From Theocolax elegans (taxonomy: Eukaryota > Arthropoda > Insecta > Hymenoptera > Cerocephalidae), in contig CM047429.1 in the NCBI GenBank assembly GCA_026168455.1, forward strand, positions 58,347,623-58,411,622: DNA of 64,000 bases. Direction: 5' to 3'. Below, one piece after another: positions 16,793 to 31,700 of the stretch. The position numbers were made by a program, and so were the translations under genes. The notes beneath the pieces were generated by a model. The model was not told the DNA's origin. It did no database searches and worked only from the letters and a program-made list of their open reading frames with translations. Every line of letters begins with the position of its first letter. Position 1 is the stretch's first letter.

Positions 16793-19700
16793 CTCGCGGA
16801 ACGAGATACGTCCATCTCCATCCTCGTCGACTTCTTTGATCATTGCTTTGAGACCCAGGTGAGTTTGAGGTGCTCCAAGAACCTCCATCATACGTTTCAA
16901 TTCGGCGAGGTCTAAAAATCCATCACGACCATCGTCGAATCTGAAATCATAAATATTTTGACATTATCATTTTTGAGATACAATGCAGCGTTTTTATAAA
17001 ACATTTGATTTTCCATATATATATTTTATGACGTATTGAAATACAATTTATATCCATATAATTAATGCACATATCAGTGTGATTTATTAATGTATCTATG
17101 TAATTGCTAGTAAATACACATTTCACACTATAACGAATAATAGTAAGAATTTTTTATTTTTTATGTAATGGTGTAATGATATACCTGGTTAAGTGAACGG
17201 TTAAAAACTCTTCTTAAAGGAGGATGTCTTTTAAAGGAATTTTGCTTTACTGAAAAGCCTTCCTTTGTACTGTAAAAGTGAGACTACATTTAAGTATGTA
17301 TATATGTTGAACCCATGAATTACGTAACTTGTTCATGCATAATACCAATTTCCATATTTATCTTTGAGCAGTGATTAAAGAACGACGGGACACCTATCCT
17401 TTGAAGTATATTATCACATACATACATTCTTTTATATATATATCTACAAATTATTTACAAGTCAAAGATTTTCATATGAATATTTATAAGGCACCGTTGT
17501 AAATTTATATGAACAGTCATGATATTATGTATATAAAGTTATTAATTTATACTGGTTAATACTTTATACTGTGAGTTATAAAAAAATTTTGATTTTAACA
17601 GAAATCCTATGTATGTATACGTATAATACGTTAACTGTTACAGATCTTTAGGCCTACCACAAAGATGTAGCGGGATACTTTAAATTGCATTGGTTAAATT
17701 GTTATAATTCATATAATTGCGTTTACTCTCCACTTTATTGACACAATTAAAATTTCAATTAAACAATTACATTATCATTGGATCAATTACATTTCCCGTC
17801 AAAGTGAAATACGTAACACGTAATTAGATAAAGTGAGGCAACTTTTTCTTGAGTTCTCACTTAATTAAGTGATATACTCGCACACGTGTACAGGAAAATT
17901 TTATTTATTAAAAAAATGTGCCTAACAATGGATACCACGCGTACCATTAATTTTCAGGAAGTAATATAATAATAAAAGCGCCGATATGTTTAAAATTGTA
18001 TTATAAATAAATTTTATTTTTTACACGTACAATAAGATTATTTCAACTTCGTTACATTCTTTCGTCAAGTTTGACAAAATTTTGAATACATTAATTTCGT
18101 CCAAGTCGATTAATATTTGTGAAATTAATTGACACTTTTTCTTTAAATATATTATTTTGTATTTATTTCGAAAGTTACGGATTACGGTGAAGAAGAAGAA
18201 ACGAACAATAAACTCTAAAAAAATTTCTTAGGAAAGGAAAAAAACAAGAGCGTCAATGGAATATATATACATTTGAAACTAAAAAGTAAATTCCCAACAA
18301 ACAGAGTTTTCCCGCAAGAATTTTCGCACAAAGAATAATAATAATAATAATAATAATTGAATCCAACAAAGCGGACGAAGGAACTTCCTGTGTGTCGCGA
18401 GCGTTCATTCAAATATCAACGCGACTCCACGGTTTTTCACCTCGCCCCCATTGAAAAAGAAAGCCGTTCTCGATAAATCGCTCGGAAATCAGAAAATCGG
18501 TGCGAACGGGGCGCGCCAATTATCGCAAACTCTCACTTTGTTGCGCTTCCGTCGAATTCTTTGTTGATTACGTAAAAAAAAGGTACAACGATGAGGGAAA
18601 GCCAATTGCTAAAGTAAGATGATAAGGGGAATTTACGGTCTCTGTATTATCTCGTTCAAGTTTTTTTCGTTAAAGACTTTGTTTTGTGGTTAGTTTGTTC
18701 AATTTAGTTGCCCACGGTATCTTGTGTATACAACATAATGTCTTTTTTCTTAATATAATTTGATACTTTTGTATATATTGGAGAGTTGTTTCTTTGAACG
18801 ATGCCTTAAGGCATGGATGTTGATTGTTGGTGGATCAACAAAATTTTGTGTACTTATTATTTCAATTTTAAAAGTATTTATATGTACCAGCGAGGTAATT
18901 TATTAATTTTAAAATTAAATTTTATGACAGTGGTGGAAAATTTATTATGAATATTGCATTTTACAATATTTTATTTTTGCATAAACGTAATGTTTACTTA
19001 CATCTAAAATTATTGTAATAAACGTAGGCAGGATTTTCTTATAAAATATACGAAGAAATTATTAGTCATTTGGTCAGCAACTTAAAAACACCTTGACAGC
19101 ACGATCACAACTGTAACGATTATGATGCTTTTTAGCTTAATTTTTTTTAATCAGCTTATGTACTGGTTTACCGGACTGTCGCGGTTATTTTTATTAGAAA
19201 ATCCTTTCTGTGTAAATTAATATTTAATTAAATTATTTTAAAAAATTTATATTAAACATTTAATGACAAAAATGAAGTAATTTTATTAATTAACATAACT
19301 TGTACGAAGAGAAACAAAATACCTGTCTATAACATTACCAACAACTTATTAATATGTTTATTGACAAAATTCGTAGTCACTTTTCTAGTTTATGTATATA
19401 TAGATTGTTATTACATAATATTGTGCATTACTCAATCCATTTAATGGGATATCTCACGCACGGTTAATTTTGTCATATAATACCGCGGAGAGTTTCAAAT
19501 TACTTCATTAAAGTAGATTGAGAAAATCTTATATTTCTCGATTTTCTATTTTCCCACTAAACACTGGAATGAAAGCGAAACGAAAGTACAAAAGGACGAT
19601 AGGTTATTTTTATAAAAATTTTAATAACTCTGTCTGATATAACAGTTATATTCGAGCGTGCACTTTAATAATGTAAATATGCTGTACTATACGTAAAATT

Positions 19701-22700
19701 AAAAGATTTCCACAAAACGTTTACGCTGAATACAGCAAATAACTAAAACCACTTTAACTCGCTTTAAGCTGAAATAGGATATTTTTTACAACGTGTATTT
19801 TTTGACTACATATTTAACGATGTATATTCAATGCACCGACTACAAATCACTTTATACAGATTCATTGGTTAAACGTATAAAATTACATTTATATATACGA
19901 ATATTTTCTGAAGATTCTAATCAATAAAATTCACGTAGTAAAAATATTTCAATTAATCAAATTATAAATATAATTTACCGACAAAAATATGATATATGTG
20001 ATAGATTAAATAAATAATTTCTCAAGCAAACGTGAAACTGGTACGAGTAACAACTCGTTACGGGAGACACTTACGCACATATGGAGAGAAAATAATAATA
20101 ATAACAATAACAATAACAATAACAATAATAATAATCTAAGCGCATATACACGTATATAGGTATATATATAGGATATACGGCGATGAAGGTAACGAACGAG
20201 TAGAGTCCCTTGAGATGGTAGCGCATCACGTATGAATAACCATATGCATCCCTCGCGCGATAAACAAGTTGGAAGAAACCTTTGATCCCATATACGTATA
20301 GGTATGTATATATAGGTATACATACACCTAGGCAGGACCGTCCGATTAAGCTTAGCCACGCGGTATGTACACACAAAGGAAGCGACTCGCGTGCGTGTAT
20401 ATATCGTTTTCGCGGAGAAAGGCGTCGAGGTCGTTGCACTACTCGTCGTCTGTCGCTGACTCGACGCGAAATACCGCGACGACGCTGTGTCATTGTGTAA
20501 GCTTCATCCGAAGTTCCTGTTTCCGGTCGGAAGGGATGGAAATTTAGGGCGGTTTCGGTTATGCTGATACAGATACACCTCTGTACGTATTACACCCACT
20601 AAGAAAGACTATCATGAATAATTGCTACTTTTGTCTCGTCGGAAAGAAAGTTTAATCGAGTTCGCTTCCACTCGGCAGACAATGGAAAAATTCTACTATC
20701 TGGGTATATATATATATATTTCTACAGCGATTGAAAAACATTCTTTATTTTTCGCATTGAGTTTTATAGACTAGTGAATTTTTTTATTCCGTGTATTGAC
20801 AAAATACGATTGTTTTACCATGAGAGAAGTAAGTTTGGTTTTTTCATCAGTATGAAGGGTTGATCGATCGACTGTTTTTTTTTAAAACAAAAGTCACTAT
20901 TGGAACGAATGGTACAGCGTCCGTTTTACTATGCGTATATGTACATGAAAAATGTATTTGCGGTAGCGAGAGGATATTGGAGAACAAAGCGATTCGGGTA
21001 AAATAGTATTCAATTTAAAAAATTTCACTTTCATACAAAGAAATCAACATTTATAATCACACGTAAAGAATAGCTTATAACCTCGTAGTTCGTATGCATC
21101 CCAACGAGTTAAACCGCGCTTCGTATATATAAACGCGAATGTATATTGGTTTCATCTCCAAGTATTCCGTTTCTTGCTTTGTAACACGCGTTACGTGATA
21201 CGAATTTTCGCTCTAGTGTACAGAATGAATTTCGCCAAGTGAATATTATACCTGTAGTGGGTAAAAAAACGTTAGTATAAATTATAGGTATACACGAGAA
21301 AATGTAGACATAAAGTCTCAAAATCATACAATTGAGAAACGAGACATTCGTCATAGTAACGAGTCAAGCGGTGATAAAGTTAAACGTTATATATATATTC
21401 TGCTATTCGCTACTTGTGTAATATTTCGTTTAAACAATGCCGCATTAACGTCACCTGTGATAAGTTTGGCGTATGCAAAATAACGTCCGCTACTCTTTTT
21501 ACTGATCCAACCATATTTTGCACCTCGTAATGCGAGAATGTATATGAATTTAAATAGCTTTTCCTTTCAAATGTTTAGATAATCATTCGTATTAACACTG
21601 ATAGCTTGTTACTGAAACACAAAAATTTGTAGACTCGCGTGGATACTTTGAGTGAAAGTGTTAAAAAATTAGTATGCTCATGATGATTGAAAAAATATTT
21701 ATATCATTATAATTGAGTTACTATACGATGTATCTTTAAAATTTTAACAAACATGTTTTTTAGTATATATTTTTTGTAGCTTTTTTTACGATAATTATTG
21801 TTAAAATTGCGTAGAAAAATATACAAAAAGCAGCTAGCTTTTGTATTTCTTGCTTCTATTATATGCATTGTTTCTTTCTACAGTTTTTCTAAGAAACAAT
21901 TTCGATTCTACTATATATATATACAGATTTATTATTTAGGGAAAGATATATGTTGAATTAACAATTAAAAAATAAATATTATTTTAAAATTACTTTTTAC
22001 TACGATTCCTCAATCGCGAATTAACTATAAGAACAGATATACTGAGAAACTTTTTAATCTTTTTTAAATGTCATACAAAATGTAAAGCCCATTTAATTGC
22101 ATACAAGAATAGTTTTCTAAGTCAAAATAATATAATTACAGAAATTTTAATCCAGCCAACCAACGCGTAACTATCTCCATAGATAAATTATAAAACTTAA
22201 TATGTTCTAGATGACATAAAAGGAAATGAAAAATGAAAAACGTATGTATAACAGTTATAATTTGTTTTACGATAACGTACGATTATAATCCACGACATAT
22301 ATTAATAAATTGATATAATAGTAATAGCTGTGTAATCTTGTTAAAATTTAATAGCGCGAAACGAAACATTGCGTTCTGGATACGTCAGTCATAAATCGTA
22401 AACTATTGATTTTAATCGACTAAAAGGTATATCCTCGACACTTCATTAAATTCGATTCGCAAAACAAGTATAGGTATGCCTACATAACGTTACTTCGATG
22501 CGACTTTTCCATTCTAAATGCAGCTCTCGGCTAATCTGAATGCGCGAACGCGCGATGACTTTCAACGCTGACGAAAAAAAAAGAAGTACCGCTTTTCCCT
22601 TTCCCGTCACCGAGATAAATTTAACGTCAACTGTTAATTGTCCTTAGTTGTATTCATGATACAAATATATACACGGATATAGATAAAAAATTATTACACG

Positions 22701-25700
22701 CGTGTATATATATATGTACAAGCTCTCTCTAATTATTTCAAGTAGCTGACTGCTCGATTATGTTTACATTTTTTTTCTATTTTTTTCATTTGAGATAATT
22801 GCCATTATATGTATATATACACGCATAAATAGAAGTGTATATTTAATCATGGGATTTGCTTGATTTCACAATTTCTTTGGCGAATTTTTTTTGCCTAGAT
22901 AATTATTGGGCGTATACCAGTTACGAAGTAATCGATCGGATTGTATTCTCTTATTTTTATCAAGATTGTAATGTTGTTACTTAATTAAAGTAGTTGAAAT
23001 GTCTAATTAAAAACACTACGGTGATAAGTATATATACCGTGATAATCTTTATCTTTGTTAGTATACCCACCTTTTGCTAACGTCTATTCTAAAAATCTAA
23101 AACAGTTATCAAAAAAGTGTATTGCATGAACGCGGGTAGTTGTACAAATGTTTATTTTACGCAAGTATACATATAAAAAAATGTAAGTATAATCAAGCTA
23201 CTATTTTCTTTGAAGACGGTGGGATATAAGTAATTTTGTTCACTGTACGCCTCGTAAATTTTACATCAAATTAACAGAACTTCTGTTTAAAATATTAGTA
23301 AAACTAAAAATTAATTTTTAATAAAATTCGCATTTTAAGTAATTTTTCAAAGTAAATATGCTAAAGAGCAATTGAAAAAAGAAGTATATACCATATGGCG
23401 ATTTCCAAATAATATTGTATTTATTTAAATATCGTTTTTCCATAAATGTCTGTATTGAATATTCTGAAAAGTAATTAGTATATACATCGGTTCGTTTGAT
23501 CAGGTTTAAAGTCACTTTAAAACACGAGTACTTGTGCTTTCGAATTTTATGAATATTTTATGAAAATAATAATGTTTCAAGACTGCAATGATGATAGAAA
23601 TTCTCGTATGTACATGAAGAAACTTTTTAAATACTGTCGTACCGTTTTATATAATTGAAAATACACATTTGCAGTATAGAAATCAAAAGAAAATTAAAAT
23701 AACTTATTATTTTAAATTATTATTATTAAAGAAAAAAATATGTATATTAATGTTTTTTAATACTTCAACTACTTGATTATTATTCACCATTCACCAATCT
23801 AAACTTTCATCGCCAGGGATTTTCTTAATTAATTTAAACATTTTTCTCTCACATCAAAGTTTATATTACATTAAAAAAAATTCGTAGCCTATATTGAACT
23901 GGCAAGCGACACGATTTCCCGATAGAGTGTGACATTATTGTGTCAACGTGTATGGAATATATATATATTCAAAAACAATGAGTATAAAGTATGACACTCA
24001 AAATTCTCGTGTCATCGTGGTCGCGTATTCAATACCTACATACATTGTACACGAATAATATTTATTTAACGTAGAGTATTTTCTAAAATGTCACGTTTAG
24101 CACGGCGTTATAAATATACAGCTATGATTTCGTGTGCGCAAAGTCATACGGAAATTTATAAGCAACGACATATTTCTATCCGTTGACGAAATAAAATCAA
24201 CACGATCTTGAATGTAACAGACGGTCAATAAAAACTGAAGCGAAATCCAGGTTACACGGTTCTTATGCACATTATTTCACGGGTATCCAGAAAAAAAAAT
24301 CGCGGATTCGTGCAATAAGCACTTGCGGCGAAAAGAAAGAACGTAAGCGAGAGTCGCGAAACGCTACTCGTGTTTCAATTGGGAGAACACACACCAGGGA
24401 GGCCCTTTTACTCATTTTTGCACGCGAAAGTAGACCGACCCGAGGTAGTTATTATACGCGAAAATCGTCGAAGAAGGCGAACCACTCTAAAAATAAAAAA
24501 TCAAGGGTCATTACTTTTTTGTATACTTTGTAGTTGACTTTTCGGTATTGATTTTGAAAATATGTGTTTTTAATTGTTTTATTAAAAATATTTTTTTACG
24601 CGTGCACAAATTTCTCTTTTATGAATAAATATATATTTATATATATTGAGTATAAATAATATTTACATATTGTATAAGTGTGAATATATATTCTTTTAGA
24701 AACTCAGGAGATGTATCCATGTTTTTGTTATCAATAATAATTATAATCGACGCTTGATTAAGTACTTTGTAATGTCATTCTGATTTGCAGAATTCATATC
24801 TGGTTTATAATAGAAATCTAACGTAAATCTTACATTATTTACAATTTGCATAAAGTGTTGAAATTAATATTTGCAGCGTAAGAGTATAAAATGAATCCAC
24901 TTATGCAAAATTCTTAGTTCATCTCAAATTGTTACGTAATTCTTAATATTTTTATTAATTTATTAATTGCAAACTTTCAGTATTAATTAATATTAGCTTA
25001 ATTATACTAATAATATTTTCTTCAAGATTCAAATGTACGTAAACCGTAATCAAGTTTACTAGCACTATTCCCAAAATGCCAAATAAAAATGTTTAGTGTT
25101 CACATATAAAAACTAAGAAGCCCTTGGATGATTAAATTTAATTTGGATTTACAAGGATAAAATAAGAGGTTACTAAACCCAAAAAACTTAATATTAACCT
25201 TTTGAAGATACAATCAAGTGTAGGTAGAAAAACGAAAGGTTCATTAGAAGATCGTTGACAAGTTTAATCGATCTCGTAGTTTCTTGCGCTCCCCAATAAG
25301 TGACAATACCGCATCAAGATTCAGGCCTCGTTAGAATTCTTTTTCGTATATATTCTGGATCGTCGATTCATTGATTATATCTCGAGTTTAAACGAGCGGT
25401 TTGCTCTCTAATTTATTTAAGAGTGAGATGTCACTTTTGGTGAAAGTGGTAGCCAAGTTAATTGGTACCTCAGCTTTTTATTCTATGAGAACGAATCTCT
25501 GTCTATATAGACACCTTCGGATCTTATATTGAGTTGTTATCTATATATCCAGGTGTACAAAATAACTGGAAAAATTAAAATTTAATTTTCATACGAGTTA
25601 CTTCACGATTTTGCCCTGCAATTATTTTAATTATATGTATTATACGACGGTAAGCAATTTGTCTTTTTCTTTTCCTTTTTTTTAAGCTATTTTAATGAGA

Positions 25701-28700
25701 TTCACATACAGCGACAATCGCATATATATATCCCAGGAATTTCGACAGAATTATTTTAGTATTTCAAAAATGATCGTTCCGGTTTGAAAATGATGGCTAT
25801 AGAAATTCCTTTATTGTAAGAAAAGTAACATTCCTTTCGTTTCCAAGTTTCATTAGTGTGCCAGCGAATCCGTTTATAATGACAGTACAATCATTCCACA
25901 GCAATAACCTTTTTGTTTTTTTTTTTATTGTTGTTAGGTTATTATTACGATCTTTATTTTCTTTTAGATAAATTTTTATTTTATACGTGTTACACGTACG
26001 TTTTAGGCGCAGCACATAATTTTGAACTGTAACACGTATAAAAATAATACAAATTTCACTGCATAATATATAGTAACTATTTTATAGTATAGAGATTATA
26101 CAAAGAGTCCTTTAACAGTTACAAGCTATTTGGTATTGCTCGGTTAACAAACGACATAATTTTATCGGGGTAAGATTTAATTGAAACAATGTATAATGGC
26201 ACTCTTCTCTAGCTTTAAGAATATATAATTTTAAAATGTATATTACTTGTATATAGCTATTCATTCAGAATATGTTTCCGTTTTTTTTAATATTCTTTAG
26301 AAAAATAAATGTTCAATTACTATGCTATTCTTACATATGCGACATACTTTTATGAGTCTTATATTCGAGCGCACCGTTGTTATCATTCTCTCTGTTATCG
26401 GAGAAACGAGCTTCGTCTGCTTTTTCTGTGCAGACAAAAATATTGTGACGTGGAAAAGAGAAAGTCACAAACAATTACGTAAAGATTGAAAAAAAGAAAT
26501 ACTTTAAAAGTTTTGTAGGAAAATAGACAAGACATTAATATATAAAACAATTTTTTTACAAAATCATTTATTTGGTTTTATTAAAAGAAATGTAAGCTTG
26601 TGTTAATTCATAAATAAACGAAGTGGCACATTTTATGCATTACTAAAAACGTATACGATAAAAATTTTCCGCAAATAGCATAAGGTTCACGATAAAGAAA
26701 AAGAGACTTACACTCGCAATTATCTCCGAGTCTTTCAATAAAAGTAAACGACCATTTCTAAAAAAAAGTCGGCTAATAGCCTAAGTAAGGTGGAGCGTGA
26801 AAAAGCTCGGCAATCAGATCGAATTTACGCGTATGCGAATAGACGCGCAGTACTTAAAAGCTCGCGCCTATATCGAGTACACCTCTCTCGTAAAGTCTTC
26901 TCTAATTTTTCATGTGCCACTCCGTGTATCGATTTAGTTTTGTGTCTACAGTGATGTGTACGACATCGGGGAGGTCTGGTACATTTTTTAAAGCACACGA
27001 TACATATATATGTATATATATATACACGAAAAGGAGTAGTAATGAAAATCTCTGTGTGAGTAATAAGAAATAGAAATAAGAAATAGTTAAAGCAATTAAT
27101 AATAAATTTTAAATTCGTTTAATTCGATCGAAGGGATGAGACAGTTCGTACATTCGAGTCTCCGAATGTAATCAATGGTTCACGTATAATTTTGCACTCG
27201 TAAAGCTTACATAAAAAACCATAATTTCTTTGTTATTACAGAAAATAACTATAGCTTTCACGAGTTCGTAAAGTCCTGTTCCTAGAAAATCGATACCTAA
27301 TCAATGATGTTTGCAGACTTGTTAACTAATGTACGAAGACTCTTTTTCTTAAGTAACTTTTACGAAAACGTGTAATGTTATAGGCGAATGTTATATACTT
27401 TTCATATTTTATGTAAAAGTATTGAGTATATTATAAACTGTTTATTACGATTAAATGTGTATGAATTAAATATGAAATGAAAGTGAAATTAATCAGAGAA
27501 AGTGATGTATCGATTCTGTATAGAATGGGACACTTTAATAATGTAAAAAAATATATTCGTCGCCAATATGAAACTTCAAAGAGTAATTTACTGTTGGTAT
27601 TATACATGATTAATAATCTATCAATAGAATATATTCATTTACAATTAATGAATCAAGTATATATACATATACACATTATAGTGCAAGATTAAATGTATAC
27701 AATATGACATTAAATTTATCGATACATTCAACGACACATAAACTTTTTCCTCCGAAATGTATATGCCAGATACGCGAGGAAAGGTATTGTAATGGCATAA
27801 AAGACCATCGATTTCCTTGGTCGCGTCGTTTACAAAAATTTATTCAAACGCACCCTCGGAACTATCATCTTAAACTTTCTCCCGGTTTTGGCTCGTGATT
27901 CACGACGAGCATATACACATGTATATATAGGCAGACTCTCTCGAGATAGCTTCTGTAAGTATAAGATAGAAAATTCCATAGGATGCACGTGCAAATCTGG
28001 CGTGTGCGCACGTTCCACGTTAACGCTTAAAATAGAGAAAGCGCAGCAGTAGCATCAAGAAACATCTAAATTCGGGCGCTCAGCGATGCTGGAGAGTTGA
28101 AACTCATAAACCGGACGTTTTTAGACCTGGCGAGCGAGACGACCCGCAGGATAATCATAGGGTGACATTATATATATATATCTATACACATACACGTACA
28201 AATGCGGGCAGACTCTCGGGAACCCTGGGAAACGGAGACGGACCATTAATAAACTGCTTCCAACATGGGAATGCAGTCGATGCGGATACGTATTATTGCG
28301 TGTTTATAGCTTTCTTGAAATTTTAACCTAGTCTAACCAAGTTAAATTAGCAAAACTGAGAAAATTTCTTTTCTTTTTGCGTTATTTGAGACTTTGATTT
28401 AGTACACGCGCACAAAGAGGATTACAACGTTAAATAAATATTACATTTTCGTATACATACAATTCAACAACCCGGTAGTAATTAATTAAATACTATTCTA
28501 TTTATAGCATGTCGCTTTGGAAGATCTGTATATTATATTACGTGTTCATTGCGTTGAAATAAAATTTAAATAATTGCCTACGATTATTTAACTGTATAAA
28601 TTTAAACGTCATTAAAAATTTAATTTTTTCTAAAAAAGTGAATAAAAGTTAGCATATTGTTTGAATATGCACGTATATATAGTCAACTAGTATAGAATAA

Positions 28701-31700
28701 AGTTACAGGAAGTTGTAACTAATTGAGTTCCGGGTAACTTATTTAACCAGATTAATGTTTTGAGCTGTCATGGAGTTATTTGGCTATAAGCAAATGAAGT
28801 TTTCTTCGAGGAACTCATTCCAATCTTGTTTTACACCCTCGATTCAACAAATATGACGAATATCTATTAGAGAGTCCTTTGTTACATTAATATACATATA
28901 ATATATTTTATTATAAAATTCGAAAGGTAATTTAAAAAGCTTTAAAATAACCTGGTACAAAAGCCTATTTTTTAATTTTTTATTTGTGTAAAATACCAAA
29001 GTTTAAAACTGAAAAACTAAAAAAAACAGGTCTCTCTATAAATGCCTGCATTTTCCAGGAAAAGGTGTATTTTTAAATGTTATAAAATGTAAATTAAAGC
29101 ATTTTTTAAGAGCTTTCGAATGCTTTTTATAAATTTATTCTAGCATCATTTTTAAGGAAGTTACGACAGTTTTTATGCACACAAGCGTTTTTATTACTTT
29201 TTTTAATATCATAGCGGTTTTAAATATTATCGGATCACTCCAAAGAAACAAATAATGTGTTTCTAAATGATAAAAAAGTTTTCAAAATTTTAATATATTT
29301 TAAATGAAGATATTTTTAATGTTTTTTATTCATATATTAGGTAACTATATAAAGATATTCAGATAAAAATAACAAAATGTAAGTAAGTTTAAATAGGCAA
29401 ATTAATTATATTTATATATATAAAATGCTTATATAATAAAAACAGAACTTTTGTTCTATGCGGAATTATTTTTCAATATACATCAAACAGAAAATCTAGT
29501 TGTTCATGTATGTAATTCTTTTACAATTAACAGGAATTCATTTGATTTTAAAACATTGATAAAACATTGATCTCTTTGAGTTGCGCTTTATTTTCTAGAA
29601 AAGAAAATTCCGCTTGATTACAGAAGAATCCGCTTAATTATAGAAAAATCGCAATAGGTCAAACAAATGTTCTTTTTCAGGCGTATTTAAGAAAAATCTA
29701 CACACATGTTAAGTGTTTTATATAATAAATTACTGTCAAAAGATTGATATTCGAACTATTTATTTCCCAATGTTTTATCCTCTCTAACAAAAAATGTGTC
29801 TCACTGCGCTCAGCATAATCACTTTTATTAATGAAGGTGTAATGTTTTGTATAATTTAAAGTGTTTTTTCACTGATATTACTTACTTTATCAGAAAACAT
29901 ATCATTTAATACTTTCACTGCCTAAACTACTGTTGGAACTTACTGTTGGAAAAATGAGTTATCGTTTAATAAATATACAATTGTACCTTAATTTTGAAAC
30001 TTCCAATCAATACCAACTTTTATCTCATTCAAAAACTCTGGAATTTTAGTATATATGCATTAACTTATTAAATTTAAATCAATTAAATAAACTATTAATA
30101 AAATATGTAACAAATTATTTATATCTTTAAAAGAGAATTACTGTAGCTAACTATATATACAAAGAACCGATAATAGTTGAGCATCCCCTTTCAACTAGTT
30201 ATCAAACTCTAGAGGGACTTTTTACTATTTTTTTGGCTTCTTCCCCGCATACACCCTCGAGCTACAGCCCCTTTTTTCTTCTTCCCTGTTGACCTACTTT
30301 TCATGTATATATAGGAGGGATGTTGAGTAAGACTTTACGTACCAAAAGAATTTCGTCTTACGACGACAAACTGAGGTTTTTCGTGTATACAAAAAAATTC
30401 ATTGAAAAATTCAAAAAAATGTTTATTAATTTATAGATTAATATTCAGCAAATTTATGTTTATTACTTATTCAAATCGTCTCGCGATTGAATTAAATTGA
30501 TTATGAAGTTGAATATAAATTAAATATATCCATAATGATTTATTATAACAACCTAATTAAATATAAATAAACAAATTATATAGAATATACAACTATACTA
30601 GTGTAACAAAGTTGCAACATTGCAGTAGACTTTCCTACGAATAGAACGTGTAACGTTAACGAACAGCTGACGAAACACGGTGATGGGAGACAGGAGACGA
30701 GTCTTAAACTCTCACGCGTGTACCATTCAAAAGGAGTTACTTACGTCGTGCAAGTGCTGCACCATAAACGGCGCTTGTCTCTATCTCTCTTTCTTTCTTT
30801 TTATACCAGGGAATTCCTTTCCCTTTTCGTGCAGCCGACACGAAGCAGGTGCAATCGATCTTTTTATTTAGGTTTATCCTCCTTTTACAAGCCAAATCAA
30901 ATTGTTCATTATAGAATTTCTTCGATCGTGTGTAATAGTACATAATTATATACGCAAATGTAATTGTATACCGCTTATCCTACTTTTGAAATTACTTAAA
31001 ATGATATGTAAATTTTGGCGTTGACTATGTTTTTAGGTTAACAATGCGGTTATAATCTAGACGTTGTCGAGATAAGAATTTTTTAATACGTTATCAAATA
31101 TTGATGGTAAAATTGCTATCGCAATATCAGGATAAGATGTGTGCGTAATTGAATGTTACAACGGAAGCAAATTTTTTTTAAGTAGTACTCAGAACTACTG
31201 CAGTTAATTAAAATCAATGTTTTAAAACACAAAATACAAAATCATTATATATATATATATATATAGGTATCTCATTCGATCACGTTGACGTTTTACTATT
31301 GCTTTAAAAATTGATTATAACAACAAATTTGAAAGTTAAAAGTCTTTCGTGTATATAGTATATAAAATTATCTTTACAATTAATAGTGCATAAAAGATTT
31401 CTAAACATTAATTATTTAAATAAAAAAATATTGGCATCAACGTTAAAATTATTATTGATTTAAATAGAAATTTTTCAATAGTTTAAACTACGTGTGCAGG
31501 TATAAGAGATTGTTGGGAATGATCTTGACTTGGTGATTGAATAATCGCGACACACCCGATCGATTGCTCGAGTATAAATGCCCTCACATTTATTATCTAC
31601 GGGTTAGCTTTACCTCGTAGTGTATACGTACGTGGCCGGACATGCGTCTTTTTTTCATTTCATTTTAGTTTAGAATTTGCGCATATAAATATGTGTGGGC

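Noticed and set aside
20006..20493. Overlapping minus-strand frames with poly-Leu and poly-Tyr/Cys
   Set aside because: They are translations of the AAT/AATAAC microsatellite.
27477..27898. Two adjacent plus-strand frames of 64–71 codons
   Set aside because: AT-rich, low-complexity residues, no splice context and no recognised similarity.
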